Source: an uncultured Blautia sp. (GTDB taxonomy: Bacteria > Bacillota > Clostridia > Lachnospirales > Lachnospiraceae). From it: a DNA stretch of 60,719 nt. Where the stretch lies: NCBI GenBank assembly GCA_900551075.1, contig URVB01000018.1, forward strand, positions 1-60,719. The letters run 5' to 3'. Below the pieces are notes generated by a model. That model was not told where the DNA came from. It made no database searches and was given only the letters and a program-made list of their open reading frames with translations. Position numbers and translations under genes: made by a program. Of the stretch, positions 25,918 to 34,497 are shown in pieces (positions within the stretch are counted from its first letter, which is position 1; every line of letters begins with the position of its first letter).

Positions 25918-26141
25918 TACAACGAGGTCAAAGAATATATTCGGATGCGAGACGACCAAAAGCTGGCATTGAAGAAGATTAAGCAGCAAATATTGGCGTT
26001 TGTACAGCGGCAAGGGAACAGTATGACGGCGGCAAGGCGCATTGGACAATCGCACATGAGAAGCGGCTGAAAGGTTGGGATTTGACAGGCATAGCCCAAG
26101 AAACGCTTTCGGAATATCTCAATATCCTGCAAAGGCAGTTA
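25918..26141 (+). pseudogene. IS110-family transposase relic
   Basis: Two consecutive frames on the plus strand translate to a middle piece of an IS110-type (DEDD) transposase. The first, from 25918, reads YNEVKEYIRMRDDQKLALKK and on to ILAFVQRQG; then near 26011-26021 a single-base indel shifts to the frame reading YDGGKAHWTIAHEKRLKGWD and GIAQETLSEYL. Both catalytic ends are missing. The relic abuts the 3' end of the KTR-hydrolase fusion gene. No terminal repeats were found. Confidence 0.75.
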
Positions 26142-26789
26142 TATCACTTTGGCAAACGACTGTACACAGTTCGGGACAACGATATCATGACTTTTCCATT
26201 CCACATCAAAACCCTCTATTGGATATTTTTTCTTCATATGTGATTTTGCAAACATCTTATACAGACTATATGTAAAAGGCATTTTTGTAAGCTTGGCATT
26301 TACCTCAGCCTTGTAGTGGGCGTCCCGTTGTATTTCACCATTAGCAACTACAAGTGCTTTTTCTTTGGTAAAACCGTTTTCTATGAGGGTCATATATACA
26401 CCTATTGTTGGTAATATTCTTTTGAAAATGTGGTCGTTCATCTCACTATTTTCAAGTTTCATTTCACATTTACATAGGTCGGTATACTTTTGACACATGA
26501 AAGAATAAAGCAACTCAGCTTGTTTTTCTCCGTATTTTCTTGACAAATCATCATATAAAAAATTCAAATTTGTTTCCTTATAGTCCAAAATTATCATCTC
26601 CCTTTCGCATAATAGTTTTTTGCTTTGATTATTAATGACCGTTACTTGAAGATTCTCTGCTGAAATCAATGTTTCCTGTCTGCATTTCGGACAGTAGAGA
26701 AGAAAATTCAAAAGAACGGTGTCCTCTCGAATTTGATTACGGATTTTATTACCGCAGACAGGACAAAATACCCATTCCAATTTTGTCAT
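26139..26789 (-). CDS. cysteine-rich KTR domain fused to ATC-hydrolase-family domain
   Basis: A 216-residue chimeric protein. Residues 1-50 are a cysteine-rich KTR domain (FCPVCGNKIRNQIREDT, then YCPKCRQETLI) that normally exists alone as a ~55-60 residue zinc-ribbon protein of conjugative transposons. From residue ~68 on it is a member of the L-2-amino-thiazoline-4-carboxylic acid hydrolase family (YGEKQAELLYSFMCQKYTDL; helical). At the junction an internal TTG with AAAGGGAG 8 bases upstream looks like the original start of the hydrolase gene. GAGG precedes the KTR start. Third gene of a minus-strand operon facing PadR. A natural fusion is plausible; product activity unknown. Confidence 0.75.
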   Translation of the reverse strand: MTKLEWVFCPVCGNKIRNQIREDTVLLNFLLYCPKCRQETLISAENLQVTVINNQSKKLLCEREMIILDYKETNLNFLYDDLSRKYGEKQAELLYSFMCQKYTDLCKCEMKLENSEMNDHIFKRILPTIGVYMTLIENGFTKEKALVVANGEIQRDAHYKAEVNAKLTKMPFTYSLYKMFAKSHMKKKYPIEGFDVEWKSHDIVVPNCVQSFAKVI

Positions 26790-26809
26790 TCCAGTACCTC
26801 GTTATGGTA

Positions 26810-27448
26810 TTAAAAGGCTAGGCTGCCAATAGCCCTATAAATAAAGGGCATATACATAAAAAATATAGTGAGCCGTTCCAACAGACCTTCGTACTTCAAA
26901 AATGTGTGTTGAAATTGTTCTTTATCTCCCATAACAAAACAAGCGAAAAAAACAAGAGATAAAATAAATGAGCTTATACTGATGATACCCTCAATTATGT
27001 CTTTTTGCTTAAATGATATAATTCCATTTAACAGAGGAAAAAATAATAAAGCCATAAAACCTATCGCAGCACCTGCACCATGTATCTTTGAAGCTGTAGT
27101 AACTATGCCTTTGTTTTCGTTTACACTGAAAAATCCAGAAATAAGCCCTGCTCCAACAGCAAAAATTCCAATCGAGAGAAGCATGAAAACTGCCAAAACA
27201 GGAAACTTTATTCTTAATGACACAAAGTATGCACCTGCTGTAAATGCTAAGACACCTCCAAGCCAGATAAGCCATAAATTATAAACATGCCGAACAGGGC
27301 TTTGTGGACTTCCTAAAGCACTCATAACCATTATCTTGCCGTTATATCCAGGATAAAATTGCTCCAGCATCCATGGGATAAAAAATTCACCCATGATTGT
27401 AAATAATAAAATTATATTAAATAATCGATTGTCTGTTATATTTCTCAT
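26810..27448 (-). CDS. DUF998-family membrane protein
   Basis: A 212-residue integral membrane protein with about six hydrophobic segments. The first extracytoplasmic loop contains FYPGYNGKIMVMSALGSP, the recognisable DUF998 signature, and FSVNENKGIVTTASKIHGAG precedes the fourth helix. Function unknown in the family. It is 12 bases downstream of a small AbrB-like gene and 20 bases upstream of the KTR-hydrolase fusion. The three genes form an operon divergent from PadR, which probably controls it. Confidence 0.8.
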   Translation of the reverse strand: MRNITDNRLFNIILLFTIMGEFFIPWMLEQFYPGYNGKIMVMSALGSPQSPVRHVYNLWLIWLGGVLAFTAGAYFVSLRIKFPVLAVFMLLSIGIFAVGAGLISGFFSVNENKGIVTTASKIHGAGAAIGFMALLFFPLLNGIISFKQKDIIEGIISISSFILSLVFFACFVMGDKEQFQHTFLKYEGLLERLTIFFMYMPFIYRAIGSLAF

Positions 27449-27460
27449 TTCGTTATTCTT

Positions 27461-27664
27461 CTAATATTTTGCTATATCGCCTTGAAAGTTACGCGCTTTT
27501 TCCAGTAGAAGTCCTTTTGCCCCCATTGCAAAGGCAATATCTCTGCTGCGAATGGATAATAGTTCCATCCCAGATTGCAAATTTAAGGCTGACAGAGTGC
27601 TTTGCGGAATTTTAATGACACTGTTGTGGCATAAAAACATCCTTTGTCGCTCTTCCATTTTCAA
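27461..27664 (-). CDS. small AbrB/SpoVT-like protein
   Basis: A 67-residue protein. Residues ~14-50 (VIKIPQSTLSALNLQSGMEL, then IRSRDIAFAMGAKG) look like a swapped-hairpin AbrB/MazE fold, and the tail is LLLEKARNFQGDI. The first codon in frame is TTG; an ATG two codons on is as likely. No Shine-Dalgarno sequence is visible, so translation may be leaderless or the gene may have lost its 5' end. Family assignment tentative. Confidence 0.5.
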   Translation of the reverse strand: MKMEERQRMFLCHNSVIKIPQSTLSALNLQSGMELLSIRSRDIAFAMGAKGLLLEKARNFQGDIAKY

Positions 27665-27672
27665 TTTTGATG

Positions 27673-27681
27673 TGGTATAAT
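27673..27681 (+). promoter_or_regulatory. extended -10 promoter of padR-type gene
   Basis: TGGTATAAT at 27673-27681 is a perfect extended -10 element; no good -35 is seen. It would start a transcript near 27688, just ahead of the palindrome at 27701-27716. Confidence 0.6.
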
Positions 27682-27700
27682 AGTAGTGTTTATTGATATC

Positions 27701-27716
27701 ACTTTATATATAAAGT
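27701..27716. promoter_or_regulatory. palindromic operator, probably for PadR
   Basis: ACTTTATATATAAAGT is a perfect 16-base palindrome between the divergent promoters and 37 bases before the PadR start. Its position, just past the transcription start, suits autorepression. Confidence 0.6.
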
Positions 27717-27752
27717 ACTGCGAATACGATGAAATGTCAAGGAGGAAACCGA

Positions 27753-28289
27753 ATGTTATCAAAGCCTGCCACAATGCTTTTAGGTCTAATTTATGAAAAA
27801 CCACTTAACGCATATGAGATAATAAAACTCTTAAACTATATGAATGTAAAATGGTGGTTCAACATTGCTGATTCAACCGTATATTCTACACTAAAAGCTC
27901 TTGAAAAAAAGGAATACATATTAGGTACAACCGAAAAAGTCGGAAATATGCCAGATCGTACCGTTTATAGTCTTTCCGACAAGGGGAAAAACGAGTTTAT
28001 AGCTACATTAAAGGCATCCATCCTACAATTCAATTATGATACAAACATCTTTTCTATTGCTGCATTTTTCTTGAATATATTCACACCAGAGGAACAACAG
28101 GAGCTTTTACAGGAGCGCCTTACTATCCTGCAAAAATACCGTACAGGAATTGAAAAACAGGTTAATCCATTATGGGAAAATGATGTTTCTGCCATTCATG
28201 TCGCAAATGTAAAAAGAATGATTGACTTAGTAGATGCTGAAATAACAGGAACAAAGCGTTTGCTTGAAAGCCGTAATAAAAACGCATAG
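27753..28289 (+). CDS. PadR-family transcriptional regulator
   Basis: A 178-residue regulator. The start at 27753 has AAGGAGG 8 bases upstream; a frame eight codons longer is disfavoured. Residues 1-85 are the PadR winged helix (MLLGLIYEKPLNAYEIIKLL, then STVYSTLKALEKKEYI and DRTVYSLSDKGKNEF), followed by the C-terminal dimerisation helices (PF10400-like). It faces the AbrB-like/DUF998/KTR-hydrolase operon across a region holding a perfect palindrome. PadR proteins respond to toxic compounds or antimicrobials; the ligand here is unknown. Confidence 0.9.
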   Translation: MLSKPATMLLGLIYEKPLNAYEIIKLLNYMNVKWWFNIADSTVYSTLKALEKKEYILGTTEKVGNMPDRTVYSLSDKGKNEFIATLKASILQFNYDTNIFSIAAFFLNIFTPEEQQELLQERLTILQKYRTGIEKQVNPLWENDVSAIHVANVKRMIDLVDAEITGTKRLLESRNKNA

Positions 28290-28304
28290 TCCAAATTTAT
28301 AAAG

Positions 28305-28342
28305 AGCCGATAAGTTGTGAGGTATCTAACAACCCATCGGCT
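28305..28342 (+). terminator. hairpin after the PadR gene
   Basis: AGCCGAT (28305-28311) pairs with ATCGGCT (28336-28342), with a second inner stem GTTGT/ACAAC. A short T stretch follows. Probable terminator. Confidence 0.5.
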
Positions 28343-28467
28343 TTGCGTCTGGCTTATTAACTACCATTATCAGTATTGAAATCTCTCCAAGCAAGGGATT
28401 TTATATCTTATAACAAGAGATTTCAAATCATTCACAATCTCCCTTGCACACGCCCGTATGTTACTCA

Positions 28468-28776
28468 TCAGCCCGAAAATCCAAAAGTTTTGATTTGCCC
28501 AATCCATTCCATAGGACGGCCAGCTTTTAACTGCTCAGTGATACCCTGTGTCATTTTCAACTGTTTTACAATCCGACAAAAACGCTTTTGTGCTTGCCTA
28601 TCAATCTTGTAGAGATATTCATGAAGCATCCCATTTGTCAGCAAATTGATATAAGTCAACCTACAATATTCCTGCAAGTATTACAAGTGTCGCTGTCCAT
28701 AAATACCAATATCTATTTCTTCACTTGCAGAAAGCGTAAGGTTAGGGATTAAATAATCGCTTTCTTTGCGGTATGT
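28468..28776 (-). pseudogene. TnpV relic from a conjugative transposon
   Basis: On the minus strand the frame reads TYRKESDYLIPNLTLSASEE and DIGIYGQRHL, then an in-frame TAA (28681-28683) and YLQEYCRLTYINLL, MLHEYLYKIDRQAQKRF and GITEQLKAGRPMEWIGQ. This is the order of TnpV, a small protein of Lachnospiraceae conjugative transposons. A stop has replaced an Arg codon, the N-terminus is incomplete, and the C-terminus diverges after EWIGQ. Non-functional. DNA from 28777 to 29046 has no gene. Confidence 0.7.
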
Positions 28777-29046
28777 AGGAGGATTTGACCCCTGAAAAAA
28801 TTGTATCCCCCATGGTCGTGTTTCTTTTTCCGCTCACACCTGGGTCTGGTACGGTTCCCATAATCCCGGAGAGCGGTTCTTTTTGATATCAGGGGGAAGG
28901 AAATAGATTCCACATATATCACCATTATCACACCATATTCTACCAGTCTTAGAAAGCTCCGTCTATACTTTTACGTTTTATAACGGAATAAGGGGACTTA
29001 AAAATATAATATTTTCAGAGGTTCTGTTAATTTCAAACATACAAAA

Positions 29047-29077
29047 GGCTGTTTATCCTGATACAGAATAAACAGCC
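29047..29077 (-). terminator. terminator of the ABC transporter operon
   Basis: GGCTGTTTAT pairs with ATAAACAGCC (ten bases, ten-base loop), 16 bases beyond the permease stop codon, with TTTTG following on the minus strand. Confidence 0.75.
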
Positions 29078-29092
29078 AAATTTAACCGGTCT

Positions 29093-29881
29093 CTATGAGA
29101 CAATATCCTTTTTCGAATAATACCACGTTCCGGCACAAATTCCAATAAGCGTATATACCAGTCCCAATCCTGTCAGAACACTGTCAATACTGCCCTTCGC
29201 AACGATATCCGATGCATCGGCAAAAGCAAACGGTGTCAGATAGCGCAGAAATTCCACCTGTCCGCTGATATTGCTGATCAGATTCAAAAAATAAAATACG
29301 GCCGCAATCCCAAGGCCAAGCCCCATTGTATTCCCCCGCAAAAATGCCGAAATTCCAAAACAAATACCTGAAATCTCTATCTGCAGCACCAAAAATGCAA
29401 AATGCAGCAATAGAAATTCTTTGGTTTGAAGCTCCTCTCCAATCACCTGAAAGGACAGTGCGGAAATCACTGTAATTATTCCGTTCATAATAAGAAGCTG
29501 CAGAAATACAGCCAGGTATTTCTGAAATACTATAGAAACACGGCTGACCGGATGTGTCAAAAGAAACTCCGCAGTATGGGCCCTTTCTTCCTCTGCCAGT
29601 GCCGTAATGCCTGATAACGCCGCAAAGAAAGCGCCTCCCAGTCCCAGAATATTGCCGCATTCAATAGCATAAAAGCCCATCACTTCTCCAAAGCTCACTT
29701 TATCCATACCAAATGCAGCCGTAAAGCTGCCCATATTGGCAAACAGAGCATTGACTCCCGCCATCTGCTCCTTCATTTCAGGAAACAGAGCCATGCAAAC
29801 GAGAATCAAAAATGCGATCACGGCGGTCCACAGCCCAAAAGCCAACCGTCCCCTCTTTATTTCGTGAGTACATATTGTCAT
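29093..29881 (-). CDS. ABC-2 type transporter permease
   Basis: A 262-residue membrane subunit with six predicted helices. The conserved ABC-2 region LTHPVSRVSIVFQKYLAVFL lies near residue 108, preceded by the acidic EEERAHTAEF stretch. It overlaps the ATPase gene by 4 bases, so the pair is translationally coupled and should form an exporter of Nod/Ccm or multidrug type. The substrate cannot be inferred. The regulator at the head of the operon is broken. Confidence 0.88.
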   Translation of the reverse strand: MTICTHEIKRGRLAFGLWTAVIAFLILVCMALFPEMKEQMAGVNALFANMGSFTAAFGMDKVSFGEVMGFYAIECGNILGLGGAFFAALSGITALAEEERAHTAEFLLTHPVSRVSIVFQKYLAVFLQLLIMNGIITVISALSFQVIGEELQTKEFLLLHFAFLVLQIEISGICFGISAFLRGNTMGLGLGIAAVFYFLNLISNISGQVEFLRYLTPFAFADASDIVAKGSIDSVLTGLGLVYTLIGICAGTWYYSKKDIVS

Positions 29882-30816
29882 AGCCCCGCACCGCCTTTCT
29901 CATAATAATGCAAAAATATTTCCTCCAGCTCCGGTTCCGTTTTCATTACATCCTCTACGGGAAGCTGATGCAGAACAGCGATCAGATCCCTTATCTGTCC
30001 CTCATAAAGAAAACGGACCCGGTTCTCTTCCGTTATCTGTTCACGTACTCCCGGAAGCTTTGGCACGGCAGAAATACCCTTCAGCTCCACCTTCCGGCAC
30101 TTTTTGCCCACAAGCCTCTCTACCTCGCTGCAGGCAATCAGTCTTCCTTCCCGCAGGATAGCCGCACGTCCGCAATGCTGCTGTATCTCGGCCAGCACGT
30201 GAGAAGACAGAATAATTGTAGCGCCTTCTCTGTGACGTTCTTCTACCAAATCAAAAAACTCCTTCTGCATTAACGGATCCAGACCGCTGGTAGGCTCGTC
30301 CAAAAGCAGCAATTCCGGACGATGCTGAAATGCCCGGACAATGGCTACCTTTTTGCGGTTGCCGAGGGACAACTCATCTACCCTGCGGTGCACATCCAGC
30401 GAAAACCTCTCACACAGGCGCTTTTGTTCCGCTCTGCAGTCTCTTTTACATAATCCGGATGAGAACTCCAATACCTCGGACACCTTCATTCTGCTGTAAA
30501 ACATGGCTTCCGCCGGAAGATATCCTGTTCTGGAAAGGATTTCCTTCTGTTCCCTTCCCACTTCCCTGCCGAAGACCCGGGCATTTCCGGATGTGGGTGT
30601 TACCAATCCCAGAAGAATACGAAGCGTGGTACTTTTTCCTGCACCATTGGGACCGATAAACCCAAAAACCTCTCCTTCCCTCACCTGCAGATTCAAATCC
30701 AGAATGCCTCTGTTCTTCCCCTTACTCCCGGTCCGCCCCATCCGCTGCGTCAATACCCGGATACCCGGTTGGTTATAATACTTCGTCAAACCTGAAGTCA
30801 CGATCACCTCATTCAT
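29878..30816 (-). CDS. ABC transporter ATP-binding protein
   Basis: A 312-residue ATPase of the CcmA/DrrA-type exporters. GPNGAGKST (Walker A, residue ~55), LSLGNRKKVAIV (signature, with GN in place of GGQ) and LLLLDEPTSGLD (Walker B) are present; the C-terminal ~80 residues form the usual accessory domain. About 25 residues, rich in Gly and Lys, are inserted ahead of Walker A (residues 20-35), longer than in most relatives. It overlaps the permease by 4 bases and the stop of the TetR pseudogene by 3. Confidence 0.92.
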   Translation of the reverse strand: MNEVIVTSGLTKYYNQPGIRVLTQRMGRTGSKGKNRGILDLNLQVREGEVFGFIGPNGAGKSTTLRILLGLVTPTSGNARVFGREVGREQKEILSRTGYLPAEAMFYSRMKVSEVLEFSSGLCKRDCRAEQKRLCERFSLDVHRRVDELSLGNRKKVAIVRAFQHRPELLLLDEPTSGLDPLMQKEFFDLVEERHREGATIILSSHVLAEIQQHCGRAAILREGRLIACSEVERLVGKKCRKVELKGISAVPKLPGVREQITEENRVRFLYEGQIRDLIAVLHQLPVEDVMKTEPELEEIFLHYYEKGGAGL

Positions 30817-31266
30817 ACTTCTCCCTCCCTGCCGTATATCTTCTTCCAGAATTCCAAAAGCTTCCCAAAATCCCTTTCCAGCTTCTCAGTATCCAATGGG
30901 CCTTTCTGCACTTCCTTCCAAAGATACCCTCAGAAGCCCGGTACATTTCCTGAAACATCATATTCACATCCACCCCTTCGCGCAAATCTTCCGTCTTTAA
31001 CCGACTCAAAGAAACGGCTGCTTTTATTCCAAAAAATTTCTGATAGCTCTCCTGGATAGCGGCCGCAATTTCCGGCTCCTTTTCATAAAATGCTTTCATA
31101 ACAAATCCCGTCAGATCCGATATTCTTTAGATTTGCTGATATCTGCTTCTGCCGCAATTTCCCCCACCGGGCTTTTCCTGTAGCTGTTCCGGCTGAATAC
31201 ACGGTATCCGGCATTGATGATTCTCTGTTGTTTCTCTTTTGGTAAAGCAAAAAATTTTTCGTTCAT
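30813..31266 (-). pseudogene. TetR-family regulator, broken by deletion and frameshift
   Basis: A start with GGAGGAGA opens a TetR N-terminus (NEKFFALPKEKQQRIINAGY, then SPVGEIAAEADISKS), which stops after about 50 codons. The C-terminal domain resumes in another frame (SDLTGFVMKAFYEKEP to EMYRASEG), so 30-50 residues, including the end of the HTH, are deleted. A further one-base loss near 30930 shifts GYLWKEVQK to the frame reading IFGRKC. The ancestral stop at 30813-30815 overlaps the ABC ATPase start. The transporter operon is therefore likely unregulated by its own repressor. Confidence 0.8.
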
Positions 31267-31340
31267 ATGTCTCCTCCCACTGACCGTTCCGGTTAATCTT
31301 AATTATATCCCATTGACCGTTTTTGAGAAGACATAAAAAT

Positions 31341-32000
31341 TTATCTATCCTTTCCGTTCAGCAGAGGCTCACTGATATGCTTCTTAAAAAACTGGATCAG
31401 GGGGCCGTTAAAAAAGGCGTTGCAAAGAGTACCGATCCCGACGATCATCCACAGATTGTTTCCTGCCGTAAGGCAGAAAACAATACCGATCACAACACAG
31501 GTAACGTCGCTTATCACTCTCGCATACTGAAACTGTATCTTATTGTGCGTAAACTTTTCAATAATAAGAGCTACACTGTCATACGGAGCAATCCCCATTT
31601 CCGCGACCATATAGAACGCAACACCAAGCCCTGCAAACATACAGCCCGCCAGCAGCGCCGCGATGCGCAGAGGCATTGTCATCTCAAGCCGGAGCCTGTC
31701 ATTTACGAACCAGCAGATCAGATCCGCCCCATAACCGACACAGACCATGTTCACCATCGTCCCTGCCCCTATGCATTTTCTCACCGTAAAAAACACAACA
31801 ATCAGAATCGCTGCATTCATGAGCAACTGCCATGTTCCGAAGCTCATCTCCAAAAAACCGCTGATGCCGAGATTCATGCATGTAAACGCATCCACACCGA
31901 AGCCGCTCAGACGGTAACAGCCGACGCAGATACTGATAAACAGGATTCCCGCCAGCATCATCACGCTTCTTTTTACCAGACGTTTCCGGCATGTCTTCAT
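31341..32000 (-). CDS. YczE/YitT-like membrane protein
   Basis: A 219-residue protein with about five membrane helices of the YczE/YyaS group (FGVDAFTCMNLGISG, GIAPYDSVALIIEKFT, CNAFFNGPLIQFF near the C-terminus). Members are of unknown function; some are linked to antibiotic or sugar operons. The start overlaps the stop of the upstream alpha-galactosidase gene by one base, so it is co-expressed with galactoside use. Basic ends suggest a cytoplasmic N-terminus. Confidence 0.85.
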   Translation of the reverse strand: MKTCRKRLVKRSVMMLAGILFISICVGCYRLSGFGVDAFTCMNLGISGFLEMSFGTWQLLMNAAILIVVFFTVRKCIGAGTMVNMVCVGYGADLICWFVNDRLRLEMTMPLRIAALLAGCMFAGLGVAFYMVAEMGIAPYDSVALIIEKFTHNKIQFQYARVISDVTCVVIGIVFCLTAGNNLWMIVGIGTLCNAFFNGPLIQFFKKHISEPLLNGKDR

Positions 32001-34237
32001 TACTCTTTGCCTCCTTCCGCTGCTTTGACAATAAATAGCCTGGACTCAAAGTCACGGCTCATCACTTCGTCTCCTTCCGCCTGTCCGGAGGAAGCATCCG
32101 TTGTGACAAGTCCCGCATTCGTCAGTTCACTTCCCGAACAGTACCATGGCTTTCCGATGATTTCATATATCTGTTCTGCATCAAGTCCCTGCAGCTTCAG
32201 TCTGGTACACGGAAGATTGATCCCGTTGAGAATCCGGTACCAGCCCACAATTGCTTCTTTTCTGTCTCCGCTCACCACCATCCAGGCTGACACATTACCT
32301 TCAAAGGGGCTTTTTAACCGGTAAAATGTACCAAACTGTATGAGACGGCGGTACTGTTTCATAAAGCGGATCTGCTTCTTTACTTCTTCCTGTTCGTCTT
32401 CCGAAAGGGCATTCAAATCAAGCTCATATCCAAAGGTGCCGAAATATGCCACATTCGCTCTCGTTTCCAGCGGAGTTAATCTATTGACCTGGTGATTGGG
32501 CGCCACTGACACATGACTTCCCATGCTGCTGACCGGATATCCGTAGGATGTCCCGTACTGGATTTTAATCCTTTCTGCCGCATCCGAATCGTCACTCGTC
32601 CACGCCTGAGGCGCATAGTAGAGCATTCCCGGATCGAAACGTCCTCCCCCGCTGGCACAGGACTCGAATAATACATGAGGAAATCTTTCCGTAAGCCGTT
32701 CATACAGATCATATACTCCAAGGATATACCTGTGGTAGACCTCTCCCTGACGGTCGGAAGGAAGTCCGACGGAGTAACATTCTGTTATACTGCGGTTCAT
32801 GTCCCATTTGATATAAGACACCTTTGCTTCCGACAGAATCTTCGCCATCATCTCATAGACGCAGTCGACCACCTCTTTTCTGGAGAAGTCCAGTACATAC
32901 TGATATCGGCCGTGAGATGCGTTCCGTTCTGGTGTCCGGATGATCCAGTCCGGATGTTTCCGGTACAGCTCAGAGTCCTGATTCACCATCTCCGGTTCAA
33001 ACCAGAGTCCGAACTTCATTCCCAGCTCCTCGATCCGCTGTGCCAGGCCTGTGATACCATTTTTCAGCCGTTCAGGATTGGCAGTCCAATCGCCCAGTCC
33101 CGCATGCTCATTATTTCTTTTCCCGAACCAGCCATCATCCAGAACAAAGAGTTCCACTCCGCTTTCTCCGGCCTTTGCAGCGATCTGCACCAGCCGTTCT
33201 TCCGTAAAATCAAAATATGTGGCCTCCCAGTTGTTAATCAGAATAGGCCGTTCCCTATCACGCCAGAAGCCTCTGGCAAGACGCTTCCGATACAGATTAT
33301 GGTACGTCTGACTCAGGTGATTCAACCCCTTGTCCGTATATACAATCACCGCTTCCGGTGTCTGAAACTCTTCTCCCGGCTCAAGCTTCCACTCAAAACA
33401 GGACGGATGGATTCCCAGCAAAATTCTCGTGGTATCCCATGCATCCACTTCTGCCTGGGCAAGAAAATTACCGCTGTAAATCAGACTGAATCCCATGGCT
33501 TCCCCCTGAAACTCATCTGTGGAGGGCCTTTTCAGAATCACAAACGGATTATGATTGTGAGAGGAATTTCCTCTCATGCTTCCCACTGACTGTATTCCCT
33601 GTTCCAGCCGTCTTACTTTCGGGAAACGCTCTCTTGCCCATGCTCCCGAAAACTGTATCCAGTCATATTCACTGTCCGGAAGATCAAGGCACACACTCAT
33701 AGCCGTTGTAAGCCGCAGACTCTTCCTTCCTTTGTTTATAAAACGGACACTTCTCGCCAATATCCCTCCTTCGTGGAATATCGTATAAGCGAGTTCCGTC
33801 ACCAGCCCCGTCACACTGTCTTCCAGCTCCATGACCAGTGTCTCGGCTTCCTCAGGAGCCTCCGTGTAGGTAGCCGGAAGACCGCGAAGTGCCGGCTTTC
33901 CTTTTTCGATCCGATAACCGCGGAAGCAGAATTCGGAAATTCTGCTTCCGTTATCCTGTACGGTCTCCACCGCGGGCATACGATAGTCCGTCGTGCCGAA
34001 TACCGCATATTCCTGGCGGATATGTTCCATGGAAAACCGCTTATCGGTATCAAAAACGCAGGATGACATGGGGCGCATCGGCATTTCGATAAGGTAAGAA
34101 TAATCCTCCTTATTTCCGATTTTCTTTCCAAAATATATCTGTCCCAACTGGTGATTGGGAAGGACCTGCATGATATAGCTGATTTCACTGTTGCAGAGAT
34201 GAAAGGTATTCCCTTCTTTATTTACATGAATACTCAT
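32000..34237 (-). CDS. GH36 alpha-galactosidase
   Basis: A 745-residue cytoplasmic enzyme that removes alpha-1,6-galactose from melibiose, raffinose and stachyose. N-terminal supersandwich domain to ~330, then the barrel: VLDDGWFGKRNNE, GLWFEPEMV, YIKWDMNR (with the nucleophile Asp of the KWD motif, ~residue 482) and FESCASGGGRFDPG with WTSDDSD (acid/base Asp, ~550). No signal peptide. GGAGG is 6 bases before the start. The -10 box lies ~200 bases upstream. An AraC activator is encoded next upstream, in the same direction. Length and motifs are normal. No transporter genes are nearby, so uptake must be elsewhere. Confidence 0.95.
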   Translation of the reverse strand: MSIHVNKEGNTFHLCNSEISYIMQVLPNHQLGQIYFGKKIGNKEDYSYLIEMPMRPMSSCVFDTDKRFSMEHIRQEYAVFGTTDYRMPAVETVQDNGSRISEFCFRGYRIEKGKPALRGLPATYTEAPEEAETLVMELEDSVTGLVTELAYTIFHEGGILARSVRFINKGRKSLRLTTAMSVCLDLPDSEYDWIQFSGAWARERFPKVRRLEQGIQSVGSMRGNSSHNHNPFVILKRPSTDEFQGEAMGFSLIYSGNFLAQAEVDAWDTTRILLGIHPSCFEWKLEPGEEFQTPEAVIVYTDKGLNHLSQTYHNLYRKRLARGFWRDRERPILINNWEATYFDFTEERLVQIAAKAGESGVELFVLDDGWFGKRNNEHAGLGDWTANPERLKNGITGLAQRIEELGMKFGLWFEPEMVNQDSELYRKHPDWIIRTPERNASHGRYQYVLDFSRKEVVDCVYEMMAKILSEAKVSYIKWDMNRSITECYSVGLPSDRQGEVYHRYILGVYDLYERLTERFPHVLFESCASGGGRFDPGMLYYAPQAWTSDDSDAAERIKIQYGTSYGYPVSSMGSHVSVAPNHQVNRLTPLETRANVAYFGTFGYELDLNALSEDEQEEVKKQIRFMKQYRRLIQFGTFYRLKSPFEGNVSAWMVVSGDRKEAIVGWYRILNGINLPCTRLKLQGLDAEQIYEIIGKPWYCSGSELTNAGLVTTDASSGQAEGDEVMSRDFESRLFIVKAAEGGKE

Positions 34238-34435
34238 ACCTGCCTCCTGGTTTTTTATTTTTCTTTCCCGGCCTCTTTTGCTGCGTGTATTGATACCAGC
34301 AACTGTTCCGGCACTCTGTACCGCTGCTTTTCCATCATACCCGACGATCTGCAGCCCTGCCCTGTAATTCCGTCTGTGATGCCGTCTGTGGTTCCTGATA
34401 TGCCCGAGAAGCCGCGCAACCTCTTTCTACATATT

Positions 34436-34441
34436 ATTATA
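34436..34441 (-). promoter_or_regulatory. activator-type -10 box of the alpha-galactosidase operon
   Basis: Minus strand TATAAT with no acceptable -35 at 16-18 bases, as expected for AraC-dependent promoters. It implies a leader of about 190 bases that contains short repeats of CACAGACGG. Confidence 0.45.
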
Positions 34442-34497
34442 TCCGGAATAAGTCCCGCGAACAGGCAATGATGTAGCCAAAAACAGTCCTAATGTCT

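Noticed and set aside
31323..32324. Long plus-strand frame of 333 codons
   Set aside because: Antisense to the YczE-like and alpha-galactosidase genes; no family pattern, His/Arg-rich composition and no ribosome binding site.
32675..33589. Plus-strand frame of 304 codons
   Set aside because: Lies wholly antisense to the well-supported GH36 alpha-galactosidase and shows no recognisable domain.
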